Below, piece after piece: positions 42,931-52,081 of a DNA stretch of 64,000 nt. The notes below the pieces were generated by a model. The model made no database searches and had not been told where the DNA came from. It saw only the letters and a list, made by a program, of their open reading frames with translations. Numbering within the stretch: position 1 is the first letter of the stretch; the number at the start of each line of letters is the position of its first letter. The DNA is from Ignavibacteria bacterium (GTDB lineage Bacteria; Bacteroidota; Ignavibacteria; UBA10030), in assembly GCA_016873805.1 (NCBI GenBank), contig VGVZ01000006.1, positions 1 to 64,000 on the forward strand, written 5' to 3'. Position numbers and translations under genes: made by a program.

Positions 42931-45018
42931 TCACCGAACGGCACTGCCGCTCTCCACTTCACTCGAAAGGGTCACAATCGCCAGCTTGCCGTCGCCATGT
43001 GCGGCCAGAAGCATTCCCTGAGATTCGACACCCATGAGTTTCGCCGGTTCAAGATTTGCGACCACGACGATGAGCTTATTCACCAGATCGGCAGGCTGAT
43101 AGTGCTCTCCGATGCCGGCAACGATTTGTCGGCGTTCGGATCCGATTTCTATCTGGATCTTGATCAGCTTCTCGGATTTCGGGACTCGTTCGGCACTCAA
43201 CACCTTTGCGACACGAAGGTCGATCTTCTTGAAATCGTCCAACTTGATGACATTCGTCGGCGTCGGCCCCGACGAATTCTTCACTTCCGTTGAAGCCATA
43301 TTGTTCTCCAATGATTTCACAACCTTCTGAATTTCCTCGTGTTCGATCTTCTTCACGAGGATTTCAGCTTTGTTGAGCGGACGATTGACACCTAGATGCT
43401 GCCTGCCAGCACTGTCCCAACCGGCTCGAGTAATGTGTTCCTCGATGTTGAGAATACGCCAGAGTTTTTCCGAGATCCCCGGAGTGACCGGATGGAAGAG
43501 AATTGCAAGAGATCTCGCAATCTGCAGGCAGATGTTGATCGTTGTTGCACATGCCTGAGGAGCATCCTTTGCGGTTTTCCATGGCTCGCTGTCGTTGAAA
43601 TACTTGTTCGCCGCGCGGGCCAGATCCATCGTCTCAAACAGACCATCCCGGAATTCGTACCTCTCATAATGATGGCCGACTTTCTCGGGAGCGATTCGCA
43701 GAGTCTCGAGCATCGCCCTGTCTCGATCGGTGAGATGTCCCGGTTGAGGAACGCGGTTGGCAAATTGCCGTTCGGCGAACGCGAGAGTGCGATTGACGAA
43801 GTTGCCAAAAATGTCAGCGAGTTCGTTGTTCGTTCGCGCCTGGAAATCCTTCAGGTAGAAATCGGAGTCGCGGTATTCCGGAAGATTGACGGCAAGGGTA
43901 TACCGAAGCGGGTCGGCCGGAAAGCACGCCAGGAAATCCTTGAGGTCGATCCCCCATCCCCGGCTTTTCGAGAATTTCTGACCCTCAAAATTCAAGAATT
44001 CGTTGGCCGGAACGTTTTCCGGCAGAACATAGCGCGAGATCGAGGCATCATTCCACGCCATCAACATCGCAGGAAAGACAATACAGTGGAACACAACGTT
44101 GTCCTTACCGATGAACGCCACATATTTCGTGTCGTCCGATAACCAATAGTCTTTCCACCGGTCACGAGTCCCCTGCGCCGCAGCCCACTCCTTGCCTGAG
44201 GTGATATATCCGAGGACGGCATCGAACCACACATAGAGTACCTTCGATTCATAGCCCTCCACAGGGACCTTAACCCCCCATGTCAGATCTCTTGTCACCG
44301 CACGATCCTGCAGTCCTTCCTTGAACCAGCTTTCGCAGTATCGGAGGACATTCTCTTTCCATCCATCTCTCTTATCGCGTTCGCCGACGTACGCCTCCAG
44401 GCGTGATTGAAAATCGCCCAAAGGAAAGTACCAATGAGACGTCTCTCGAATCACTGGTGCTGTGCCGCAGATCTTGCACTTTGGCTCGATGAGGGAAGTC
44501 TGACTCAGCCACGTGCCGCAGTTTTCGCACTGATCGCCTCGCGCTTGGTCGGACTTGCAGTTGGGACAAATCCCCTCAACGTATCGATCCGCGAGGAACA
44601 TCTTCTCCTTCTCACAGTAGAGCTGTTGCTCCTTCTTCTCTCTCAACAATCCTTGACGGTGGAAGAGTCTAAAGAACTCCTGTGATGTTTCGTGGTGCAG
44701 CGGGAGGGAAGTTCGCGAGTAGTTGTCGAAACTCATTCCAAACGCTTCGAATGCCGTTTTGTTTCGGAGATGATACCGATCGACGACTGCCTGGGGAGAT
44801 GTCTTCTCTTTGTCGGCGGTCACCATAATCGGAACACCATGTTCATCAGACCCGCAGAGGAACAGGACATCTCTCCCCTTCAATCGCTGATATCGGACGT
44901 AGATGTCTGCCGGCAGATACGCGCCGGCCAGGTGACCGAGATGGAGGTCCCCGTTGGCATAGGGAAGTGCAGCAGTCACGAGGATTCGTTTGAAATCAGT
45001 GCGCACGGCCTTTTTCAC
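42931..45018 (-). CDS. metG: Methionyl-tRNA synthetase with C-terminal tRNA-binding domain
   Basis: 695 residues. The class I signatures are ALPYANGDLHLGHLAG (HIGH) and KFSKSRG (KMSKS). A zinc knuckle with two CxxC pairs lies at about 145-185 (CPNCKS, CENCG, CKICG). The C-terminal ~110 residues are an EMAPII/Trbp111-like OB fold (IDLRVAKVLSAERVPKSEKL, MGVESQGMLLAA) that binds tRNA and dimerises. It charges tRNA-Met. It overlaps the upstream holB stop by 4 nt, so translation is coupled. Confidence 0.97.
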   Translation of the reverse strand: MKKAVRTDFKRILVTAALPYANGDLHLGHLAGAYLPADIYVRYQRLKGRDVLFLCGSDEHGVPIMVTADKEKTSPQAVVDRYHLRNKTAFEAFGMSFDNYSRTSLPLHHETSQEFFRLFHRQGLLREKKEQQLYCEKEKMFLADRYVEGICPNCKSDQARGDQCENCGTWLSQTSLIEPKCKICGTAPVIRETSHWYFPLGDFQSRLEAYVGERDKRDGWKENVLRYCESWFKEGLQDRAVTRDLTWGVKVPVEGYESKVLYVWFDAVLGYITSGKEWAAAQGTRDRWKDYWLSDDTKYVAFIGKDNVVFHCIVFPAMLMAWNDASISRYVLPENVPANEFLNFEGQKFSKSRGWGIDLKDFLACFPADPLRYTLAVNLPEYRDSDFYLKDFQARTNNELADIFGNFVNRTLAFAERQFANRVPQPGHLTDRDRAMLETLRIAPEKVGHHYERYEFRDGLFETMDLARAANKYFNDSEPWKTAKDAPQACATTINICLQIARSLAILFHPVTPGISEKLWRILNIEEHITRAGWDSAGRQHLGVNRPLNKAEILVKKIEHEEIQKVVKSLENNMASTEVKNSSGPTPTNVIKLDDFKKIDLRVAKVLSAERVPKSEKLIKIQIEIGSERRQIVAGIGEHYQPADLVNKLIVVVANLEPAKLMGVESQGMLLAAHGDGKLAIVTLSSEVESGSAVR

Positions 45019-46145
45019 TCGTTCGGTGTGTTTCGAATCGCGTTTCTGAGATTATTGGCAAGGTTCAGAAAGACGAGTGGAAGGTAGATGTTTTTGCGTA
45101 CAAGGGCAATCGACCGCTCAACTTCCTCCTGAGCGAGAACGAGGTTTGCCGCGGGAAAACGGTTGAGAAAACTCTGGAGATCCTCCCGTTTGTGAAACGC
45201 TCCGATGCTCTCCGGGCCGACTTCACGAAGCACATATGCCGCGCGGATCCAGAGTTGTAGAGTCCGCAGCCAGCGGTCGAGGTCCAATCTGTCGGATTCC
45301 GTCGTGAGAACCTCAATCTCTTGCGCCGCCTTCGCGTGACTACTCCCGAGCGTGCTTCGCATGAACGCGACGACCTCATCGCGGTATCGATGCATATCCG
45401 CGGAGAGAATCTCACGCGCAACACCATAGCTTCCGTTTGAGAGTTCCGCCGCCATGACTGCCATTGACATCTCGACGCCGTCCCTCGCATTCAGCGTTTC
45501 GCTGATTTCGGTTTCAGAAAGCAAATCGCAATCGACGATCTGACAGCGAGAGATGATTGTCGGGAGAAGTTGGTCCGGGTGTGCAGAAGTCAACATGATG
45601 ACCGTGTTCGGCGGGGGCTCTTCAAGGGTCTTTAGCAGAGAATTGCTCGCTTCGAGGTTAAGCCGTTCTGCTCCCAGCACGAGGAAGATGTTTCGCCCGC
45701 TTCCCGATTGCGCCAGTGCCACGTCGCGCCGGATTTGTCTGATGCTGTTGACTTTGATGAAGTTCGCACGCGGGATTTCGATCCTCCGATACGGATCTTG
45801 GGCTTTCGCTTTCACCTCCGACCGAACGGCCTCGATGGCATCCTCGGACAACGCGGCGATCGGATCGTCACCGGTCTTTTCGTTGCGTCCGGTTTTCAGC
45901 GCGAAAATCAATCGGACGTCAGGATGCTGAAGCGACTCCATCCAACGGCAGCTTTGACAGCGTCCACACGCCTCCGGCTTTCCCTGCTCACAGTTCAGGA
46001 CTTTCGCGAAGGCAATGGCAAGAGCGTCTTTGCCCACTCCCTCGGCTCCAATGAAAAGATAGGCATGGGCAGTCGTTCCGCTGGAGACGGCATTCCGGAG
46101 TAGATTCTTGACTCGTGTCTGTCCGATGACCGAATTCCAACTCAC
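45015..46145 (-). CDS. holB: DNA polymerase III delta-prime (clamp loader) subunit
   Basis: 376 residues with a GTG start at 46145. An AAA+ domain shows Walker-A-like GAEGVGKD, a zinc module (CEQGKPEACGRCQSC), the sensor/arginine-finger SRC in TIISRCQIVD, and EEPPPNTVIMLTS. Delta-prime helps open and load the beta clamp. It precedes metG with a 4-nt overlap. It lies 72 bp downstream of the BamA-like gene, with no clear promoter between them. Confidence 0.85.
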   Translation of the reverse strand: MSWNSVIGQTRVKNLLRNAVSSGTTAHAYLFIGAEGVGKDALAIAFAKVLNCEQGKPEACGRCQSCRWMESLQHPDVRLIFALKTGRNEKTGDDPIAALSEDAIEAVRSEVKAKAQDPYRRIEIPRANFIKVNSIRQIRRDVALAQSGSGRNIFLVLGAERLNLEASNSLLKTLEEPPPNTVIMLTSAHPDQLLPTIISRCQIVDCDLLSETEISETLNARDGVEMSMAVMAAELSNGSYGVAREILSADMHRYRDEVVAFMRSTLGSSHAKAAQEIEVLTTESDRLDLDRWLRTLQLWIRAAYVLREVGPESIGAFHKREDLQSFLNRFPAANLVLAQEEVERSIALVRKNIYLPLVFLNLANNLRNAIRNTPNE

Positions 46146-46217
46146 TCGCCGAGCTCCATTGTTTTTTTGTCACGCGGAACCAACGCGGCCACCGAGACTC
46201 CTGATTGAGGAGGCTTC

Positions 46218-48263
46218 TCAGAATGCATGTCCAATACCGAACTGGATCAGACTGTACGTTTCGTGGAAGAGCCGTCGTTGAGTTATCCAACGTCGCCCCT
46301 CCTGTTCCCGAGGATCATAGGTCCGGAATGCTATGTCGATGCGAATGGGTCCGGCGATCGTATCCCAGCGGAAGCCGACGCCTGCCGCCATGGCCAGTTC
46401 GGACATCCGCACTCGTTTGATCTCGGACCATACGTTTCCCACGTCATAGAATCCCACCAGAGAAATGTTTTTTAGATCGATGAACCAGAATTTCCCGGCA
46501 TCTTTGAAGAGATGCCATCGGGCCTCAACGTTTGCCTCGAGAAGAGCGCTCCCTCCCTCATTCGGAAAACGAACAGCGCCCAGTTCACGGGATTTCCATC
46601 CGCGGACGCTTCCACCGCCTCCCCCGTAAAAGCGACGGGTGAGTGGTACCGGCGCGGGAGATCCGCCGTACAACTGTGCCATCCCTCCGTTCAATCTGGC
46701 CGCCCATACAAGTTCCCGATCATGATCCGCATCCCAATACCACTGACCAACGGCAGAAAGCTTGACATATCGAGAATACGGAAGTCTCGATGAAAAGAGA
46801 CTTCCGAACGCCGCCGGGATCAATCCTGCTTCTTCGACCGTTGCGGAATGGAAGAACCCTTCGGACGGCGCAAACGGATCGTCACGCTTGTCCCTTTGGA
46901 GCGTAAACGTGATGATTGAATTGAATTGCGGATCGAGATCCTTCCGCCTCGTGATGATGTCTTCTCCGCGAGGATTCAGCACTTCAGGCTGGATCCGTTC
47001 CAGATACCAGTCGATGGTTCCCCGCGTGTAGCGGGCAAGTTGGGCCGCCACACCGAGTCGGCCGCGCAGGATATCCGCAAGGTACGGCTTCTGCTTCTCG
47101 AGAATATACCCGATCGAGGCGTTCACGCTGATCTTGTTTGTGAAGAAGAAGGGCTGAATGATCTGCGTGGAGATTTCGATTCTCGAAACCAGCGTGCTGT
47201 CCTTGAATCCTGTTTCGCGGAGCACTCTCCGCAACTCCAAATCCTGGATGGATTGGAGATTCATTCGGGCCCGCGTCGAGAGATTACGCGCCCCGCCGAA
47301 GAAATTTCGATTACTGTAGCCGATGCCGAAAAGCAGGTTGAACGTCTTGTCCTCGTCATTCGCGCCGATTTCGGGCGTCAGTTCATGGAAGGGTCGGGAG
47401 CGAATAGAAATGGTTACCGGAATCTCAATCGCTCCATTTTCCCGCTCGTCCATCCCTGCTTCAATTCGCGTGGCCTCGAACACGCCCAAACGGTTCAGAT
47501 TCCTTTCACTCTCCATCCGCTTGGCTTCGCTGTAGAAATCCCCCGTCTTGAAATCGATGTGATCGAGAATGATGCCCGGATTGATCTGATCACGCGCGGT
47601 GTCCTGAGAAACAAGAATCGATCCAAATCGATACCGAATTCCCGGATCGAGGGAAAACACGACGGTGACGTTGTTCGTCGATGCATAGTGTTGGACCCTG
47701 ATCGGATCGACTTTGACACCACCATAGCCGTTGTTGGCGAATGCACTCACATATCGACGCAGCTCCGCTTCGATGCGAGCAACGACGACCGGATCGCCGG
47801 TCCGGATCAACGGAGCTTTGTTGACCTCATCGACCACGACTGAGGGCATCCCTTCCAGGCCGCGATATTCCAGAGTATCCACAAACGAGCGCTTCCCCTC
47901 CGTGATACGAAACGTAATATCGACTCGTCTTATCCGATCGTCGACAACAAGACCGGTGTCGATCCTCGCATGGAAGAATCCTTGATCAGAGTAAAGTTTT
48001 ACCAGGCGAAGATAGTCGGCCTCGAGAGCCGTGCGATCATAGTACTCGGCTCTTTCCCCCAGCTTCTCGCTGATTCTGTACAGGAATTTCCAAAACGCTG
48101 CCGGGCTCTCGCGTGTTTGGATGGCCTGACGCAGCAAATCGTCATTCAGCGTGGCGTTTCCTTCAAACCGGAGATTGCCGACTTCGATTGCGGATTGGGT
48201 CTCCTGAGCGCGCAGCGTCATCAAGGTCGCAAGCAACAGTATGATGGTCGTGAGTGATCGCAT
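46218..48263 (-). CDS. BamA/TamA-family outer-membrane protein (POTRA plus Omp85 barrel)
   Basis: 681 residues. A signal peptide ends at LRAQ. Several POTRA domains cover ~25-340 (IEVGNLRFEGNATLNDDLLR, VDITFRITEGKRSFVDTLEYRGL, YRFGSILVSQ...INPGIIL). An Omp85 barrel covers ~345-681 with the family's VRGWKSRELG loop motif and a C-terminal aromatic residue. Such proteins fold or insert other barrels or translocate lipids and proteins. Whether it is the main BamA or a TamA-like paralogue cannot be told here. Its start codon lies just 24 bp beyond a strong terminator. Confidence 0.85.
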   Translation of the reverse strand: MRSLTTIILLLATLMTLRAQETQSAIEVGNLRFEGNATLNDDLLRQAIQTRESPAAFWKFLYRISEKLGERAEYYDRTALEADYLRLVKLYSDQGFFHARIDTGLVVDDRIRRVDITFRITEGKRSFVDTLEYRGLEGMPSVVVDEVNKAPLIRTGDPVVVARIEAELRRYVSAFANNGYGGVKVDPIRVQHYASTNNVTVVFSLDPGIRYRFGSILVSQDTARDQINPGIILDHIDFKTGDFYSEAKRMESERNLNRLGVFEATRIEAGMDERENGAIEIPVTISIRSRPFHELTPEIGANDEDKTFNLLFGIGYSNRNFFGGARNLSTRARMNLQSIQDLELRRVLRETGFKDSTLVSRIEISTQIIQPFFFTNKISVNASIGYILEKQKPYLADILRGRLGVAAQLARYTRGTIDWYLERIQPEVLNPRGEDIITRRKDLDPQFNSIITFTLQRDKRDDPFAPSEGFFHSATVEEAGLIPAAFGSLFSSRLPYSRYVKLSAVGQWYWDADHDRELVWAARLNGGMAQLYGGSPAPVPLTRRFYGGGGGSVRGWKSRELGAVRFPNEGGSALLEANVEARWHLFKDAGKFWFIDLKNISLVGFYDVGNVWSEIKRVRMSELAMAAGVGFRWDTIAGPIRIDIAFRTYDPREQEGRRWITQRRLFHETYSLIQFGIGHAF

Positions 48264-48286
48264 GAGGTTCTCACATGGTCCTCATG

Positions 48287-48314
48287 AAAAAACCCAGCGA
48301 AGGGGTGCTGGGTT
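48287..48314 (-). terminator. Intrinsic terminator after the DUF2795 gene
   Basis: A perfect 8-bp stem, AACCCAGC/GCTGGGTT, with an 8-nt loop is followed on the minus strand by six T's (opposite 48287-48292). Confidence 0.85.
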
Positions 48315-48377
48315 TCTTACGGTGAGGCCATCCAACCGATCGGTTCCATGTGCGTGACGGTTCAAATGCCCTTACGG

Positions 48378-48602
48378 TCAGTAATCCTTTTCGTCTTCGT
48401 AGAAGAAATCATCATCCGTTGGATAGTCGGGCCAAATTTCCTCAATACTTTCGTACGGTTCCTCACTATCCTCCAACTCCTCGAGATTTTGGATGACCTC
48501 GATTGGAGCACCGGTTCGCAGGGCAAAATCGATAAGCTCGTCTTTCGTCGCGGGCCACGGGGCATCATCCAAGAATGAGGCCAGTTCGATTGTCCAGATC
48601 AT
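48378..48602 (-). CDS. Small acidic DUF2795 protein
   Basis: 74 residues, very acidic at the C-terminus (TDDDFFYEDEKDY). The N-terminal part LASFLDDAPWPATKDELIDFALRTGAP is the DUF2795 pattern (APWPATKDELIDxA). Function unknown; the family is thought to be small cytosolic helical proteins, common in Chlorobi and Ignavibacteria. It is followed by a strong intrinsic terminator and precedes the BamA-like gene. Confidence 0.8.
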   Translation of the reverse strand: MIWTIELASFLDDAPWPATKDELIDFALRTGAPIEVIQNLEELEDSEEPYESIEEIWPDYPTDDDFFYEDEKDY

Positions 48603-48664
48603 CTCGGCATCTCCACAGAGAAGAGATCTACCTGGGCGATAGACAACTTGTGATCAGGAAAAGT

Positions 48665-49609
48665 TTAGTTGGCTGATCCGACTTGACCTCGATACTCGAG
48701 AATGCTGACATCATCGAAGAAGAAGTCAAGCGGGTTTTGGCGGATTCCGTTCAAGCGTACTTCATAGTGGAGATGCGGACCCGAGACAAGCCCGGTTCTG
48801 CCGCTCCGCGCGATGAGTTGTCCTCTCTTGACCTGCTGTCCCTCCCTCACGAGCGCCTTGCTCAAATGAGCATACGCGGATGTGTAGCCAAACCCATGGT
48901 CGACTTCAACCATGATGCCGTACCCGCCTCCCGTTCGACCAGCGTAACGAACAATGCCGTTTCCACTCGCGTAGACAGGCGTATCGACATCATTCGCGAT
49001 ATCCAGTCCCGGATGATGCTTCATGATTCCCAGCACCGGATGAAGCCGCATCCCGAACCCGTACGGAATGTAGTATCCTTCCATCGGCTTGATTGCCGGG
49101 ATGTGGGAAAACTTGACCTTGTTGAGCTCGTAGTTTGAGAGCACCTCGTTGTAGCTCTTGGTCTGCAGCTGAAGCTCCCTCTCGGTTCGATCCAGCATGC
49201 CATGGATCTCGCTCATCATCTTTCCAGCATCCGGAGAAAATCCGAGTCCCGCCCGATCAATGGCTCCTCCAACACCGACTTTTCGCACATCGTCATCGAT
49301 CTTCGGGAGATCGACCAGAAGTCGAAGTTCGTTTCCGCTCTCACCAAGCTTCGCAAGCCGTTGCTCGAGCGTACCGATCCGGCTGGTGATGCGCCGAAGC
49401 TGGTCCTTCAAGGCGCTGTTTTCCTCGGCCAGGACTTTCGCCCTGCCGAGCCCCAATCCCAATGTATCATCGAGGTAGTGATTCACTTCGAAACCCGCGA
49501 ACAAGGTGACCAGAGTCGCAGCCGCGACCACAACGATCATCCTGGTCTTGGCCCAACGTGCCTCGACGAAACGCAGTCTATCTTTGGAGAAGTAGTAGAA
49601 TTTGCCCAT
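48665..49609 (-). CDS. M23-family metallopeptidase, membrane-anchored
   Basis: 314 residues. One membrane segment (about 23-45) is followed by a coiled coil (about 60-95, EENSALKDQLRRITSRIGTLEQRLAKL) and a C-terminal LytM/M23 domain (about 180-300). The zinc ligands are visible in HHPGLDIAND (HxxxD) and GPHLHYEV (HxH). It probably cuts peptide cross-links of peptidoglycan or activates amidases at the cell surface. It carries its own promoter in the preceding 144-bp gap. Confidence 0.92.
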   Translation of the reverse strand: MGKFYYFSKDRLRFVEARWAKTRMIVVVAAATLVTLFAGFEVNHYLDDTLGLGLGRAKVLAEENSALKDQLRRITSRIGTLEQRLAKLGESGNELRLLVDLPKIDDDVRKVGVGGAIDRAGLGFSPDAGKMMSEIHGMLDRTERELQLQTKSYNEVLSNYELNKVKFSHIPAIKPMEGYYIPYGFGMRLHPVLGIMKHHPGLDIANDVDTPVYASGNGIVRYAGRTGGGYGIMVEVDHGFGYTSAYAHLSKALVREGQQVKRGQLIARSGRTGLVSGPHLHYEVRLNGIRQNPLDFFFDDVSILEYRGQVGSAN

Positions 49610-49712
49610 ATGATATGGCTGCGGTGCTCTGGTTCAAACCGCACGCGCATTTGCCCGCCACCTCGATCTTGGAATTGAGCGGACAAACGGGTATGTCGAA
49701 TCAGCCGTGCTG

Positions 49713-49741
49713 AGTATAGGGAATATTTCAAGGTTTGTCAA
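49713..49741 (-). promoter_or_regulatory. Strong sigma-70 promoter for the M23 peptidase gene
   Basis: Minus strand -35 TTGACA (49741-49736), 17-bp spacer, -10 TATACT (49718-49713). The leader would be about 95 nt. Confidence 0.7.
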
Positions 49742-49753
49742 GAACAAGCCGGC

Positions 49754-50761
49754 CTACTCAAAATCGTGCTCAAAATAGTCAATGACCCTCTTTCCTCTCG
49801 ATTTTGACGCAATTGTCGCATCCAAACGCGAGGCGAATTCCTTGGCGGCGTCGTACCCATAGTGCCTCAAGAGATAGTCGAGCGCAATGACTTCCGCGAT
49901 CACGGTAATGTTTTTTCCCGGGAAAATCGGCAGCTTGATGTGCGGTATCTCAACACCAAGGACGGAGATGTGACCGTGGTCAAGCCCTGTTCTAGTGAAT
50001 TCGCCATCCGGTTGCCAGTCGAGGAGCTCCACCACCACTTCGACCCGCTTCTGAAACCGAATGGCCCGAATGCCAAAAATCGAACGGATATCGATGAAAC
50101 CGAGACCACGGATCTCCATGAAATGCTTGACTACGTCGGTCCCCGCGCCGATCAGAATCCCCTCCCCTTTTCTGGTCACCATCACCACGTCGTCGGCAAC
50201 AAGCCGGTGTCCGCGTTCCACCAGATCAAGTGCGATCTCGCTCTTTCCGATTCCCGAGCGGCCAACGAGAAGGATCCCGACGCCGTAGACATCGATGAAC
50301 GAGCCATGAACGACCGATTGAGGAGCAAACTGATCATCCAAAAAGTCTCCCAGAAAATACGTCAGCTTGGTTGTCTCAAAGGGCGATTGGAGGAGACTGA
50401 TTCCGTGATTTGTCGCGATACCGATCAACTCTTTATCGAGCGGATTGTTGTTGGTCACCACAAGACAGGGGACGTTGAACCGAAAGATTGTCTCAAATGC
50501 CTTGATTCGGTCTTCGAAGGAGAGATGCTGGAGATACTGAATCTCCGTATTGCCGAAAATCTGAACGCGATCGAACGAAAACAACTCCACATACCCGGCC
50601 AGAGCAAGCCCTGGCCGGTGGATGTTTCGATTGGTGATCTCTTTGCTGAAGCCGATATCTCCGTTCAGGCTTGTCCATTTGAGACGCTCTTTGTTCGATT
50701 CGAACAGGAAGCCAACGGTGATGCTCTTTTTGACAATTTCTTTAAGATCTTCCAAAGCCAT
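49754..50761 (-). CDS. hprK: HPr kinase/phosphorylase
   Basis: 335 residues. The Walker A motif GRSGIGKSE lies in VGILLVGRSGIGKSEIALDL. The HPrK signature EIRGLGFIDIRSIFGIRA and the HGSFIDVYG preceding the P-loop are present, and the N-terminal domain is complete. The enzyme phosphorylates and dephosphorylates a serine on HPr-like proteins. No ptsH-like gene is in the window. In bacteria without sugar PTS it is thought to act in nitrogen, phosphate or envelope control. It follows hpf by 18 bp. Confidence 0.95.
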   Translation of the reverse strand: MALEDLKEIVKKSITVGFLFESNKERLKWTSLNGDIGFSKEITNRNIHRPGLALAGYVELFSFDRVQIFGNTEIQYLQHLSFEDRIKAFETIFRFNVPCLVVTNNNPLDKELIGIATNHGISLLQSPFETTKLTYFLGDFLDDQFAPQSVVHGSFIDVYGVGILLVGRSGIGKSEIALDLVERGHRLVADDVVMVTRKGEGILIGAGTDVVKHFMEIRGLGFIDIRSIFGIRAIRFQKRVEVVVELLDWQPDGEFTRTGLDHGHISVLGVEIPHIKLPIFPGKNITVIAEVIALDYLLRHYGYDAAKEFASRLDATIASKSRGKRVIDYFEHDFE

Positions 50762-50779
50762 GGAAAGCTCCTCCAGTGT

Positions 50780-51112
50780 CTACGCTTTCGCCCGCACTCT
50801 TCGGACAGCCACACGATCCTTTGAGCGCAATTTGTCTTTGTACTTTTTGAGACGGACTTCGAGTTTGCCTACTGCTTTGTCGATCGACTTCTGGAAATCA
50901 TCGGATGAATGTTTCGCGGTGAGTGTGGCGCCGTACACAGCTATCTTGATTTCGGCAATCTTCGTGCTGTTGCGCACCTTTTCGAATATCAGAATCACTT
51001 CGCCTTTGATAATTCCATCATAGAAATGTGAAAGTCTGTCGACCGCCTCCGTCGCATAGTCGACAAGAGAATTGTGCGCCTTAAAGTGACGAGATGTGAC
51101 TGTGATGGACAT
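50780..51112 (-). CDS. hpf: Ribosome hibernation promoting factor, short form
   Basis: 110 residues from ATG 51112, which has an excellent site (AAGGAGGGATCT). The protein covers only the YfiA/HPF N-domain (ITVTSRHFKAHNSLVDYATEAVDRLSHF, VEVRLKKYKDKLRSKD); the C-terminal dimerisation domain of long HPFs is absent. It binds the 30S subunit and inactivates ribosomes in stationary phase. It lies between xerC and hprK on the same strand. Confidence 0.92.
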   Translation of the reverse strand: MSITVTSRHFKAHNSLVDYATEAVDRLSHFYDGIIKGEVILIFEKVRNSTKIAEIKIAVYGATLTAKHSSDDFQKSIDKAVGKLEVRLKKYKDKLRSKDRVAVRRVRAKA

Positions 51113-51143
51113 AGATCCCTCCTTCCTCTCCGTGAATGCCTGA

Positions 51144-52040
51144 TCATGCTTTTGGATGGGATTGCCTGTAGACTTTCTTGATGCGATCTGTTGAAACGTG
51201 AGTATAGACCTGTGTCGTCGAAAGGCTTTCATGGCCGAGCAGTTCCTTCACGGCCCGGAGATCGGCCCCTCGATTCAGCAGGTGGGTGGCAAATGAATGT
51301 CGAATTGTATGAGGACTCTTCCGCTCGGTATCGGCAATCCGTTCGATATATTTTCTCACGATCCGGTTTACCATATCCGGCGAGATGCGGGTTCCCTTGT
51401 CAGATACGAAGACGGCACCTGCACCGTGATCCGCACGTTTAGACGTTTCCGAACGGCTCCGAGTCTCAAGATATTCTGCCGTTGCCTTGAGGGCCTTCTT
51501 CCCCACCGGGACAATGCGCTCCTTCTTTCCCTTTCCCTTCACGCGGATCGTCTCCTGATGCCGATCGATGTCTTCGATATTCAGGTTCACAAGCTCCGAT
51601 CTTCTGAGACCACAACTGTACAGAATTTCCAGGATAGCGGCATCCCGCATACCGGTCAGCGTTGTGCGATCCGGCTGCGCGAGGATTTCCTCCATGTGAC
51701 GCTCATCGAAGTACGTCGGTAACCGCTTCTCGAATTTCGGCGGTGCCAATGTGAGGGCGATATTCGACGAAATGACGCCGGCTTTCTTCAGGAACTTGAA
51801 GAAAGAGCGGAGAGCGGCGATCTTCCGTGCAATCGTCCGCTTGCTGATCCCACCATCCAGAAGCAAAGCGAGATATGCCCGGAGGGTTTGCTTGCGTACG
51901 TCACGAAACGAAGAAATGTCAGAATCGGCAAGAAACTGATAGAACTGAAGCAGATCACTTTCGTAGGCAAGTACAGTGTGCTCAGAATAGTTGCGCTCTT
52001 CGTCGAGGTACTCCAAGTACTTCCGGATCGTCTTTTCCAT
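51144..52040 (-). CDS. xerC: Site-specific tyrosine recombinase XerC/XerD
   Basis: 298 residues from ATG 52040; the frame extends to 52226 but XerC/D proteins begin at the MEKTIRKYLEYL-type segment. A SAM-like N-domain is followed by the catalytic domain with Arg in YSCGLRRSELVNL, Lys in VKGKGKKERIVP, HTIRHSFATHLL, LLGHESLSTTQVYTH, and the nucleophile Tyr in RIKKVYRQ. It resolves chromosome dimers at dif with a partner recombinase. XerC versus XerD cannot be separated by eye. Located 42 bp after topA. Confidence 0.9.
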   Translation of the reverse strand: MEKTIRKYLEYLDEERNYSEHTVLAYESDLLQFYQFLADSDISSFRDVRKQTLRAYLALLLDGGISKRTIARKIAALRSFFKFLKKAGVISSNIALTLAPPKFEKRLPTYFDERHMEEILAQPDRTTLTGMRDAAILEILYSCGLRRSELVNLNIEDIDRHQETIRVKGKGKKERIVPVGKKALKATAEYLETRSRSETSKRADHGAGAVFVSDKGTRISPDMVNRIVRKYIERIADTERKSPHTIRHSFATHLLNRGADLRAVKELLGHESLSTTQVYTHVSTDRIKKVYRQSHPKA

Positions 52041-52081
52041 CAATGGCCTCGCTATCGCCAAAAAAGATTCACCTCGCCGAT

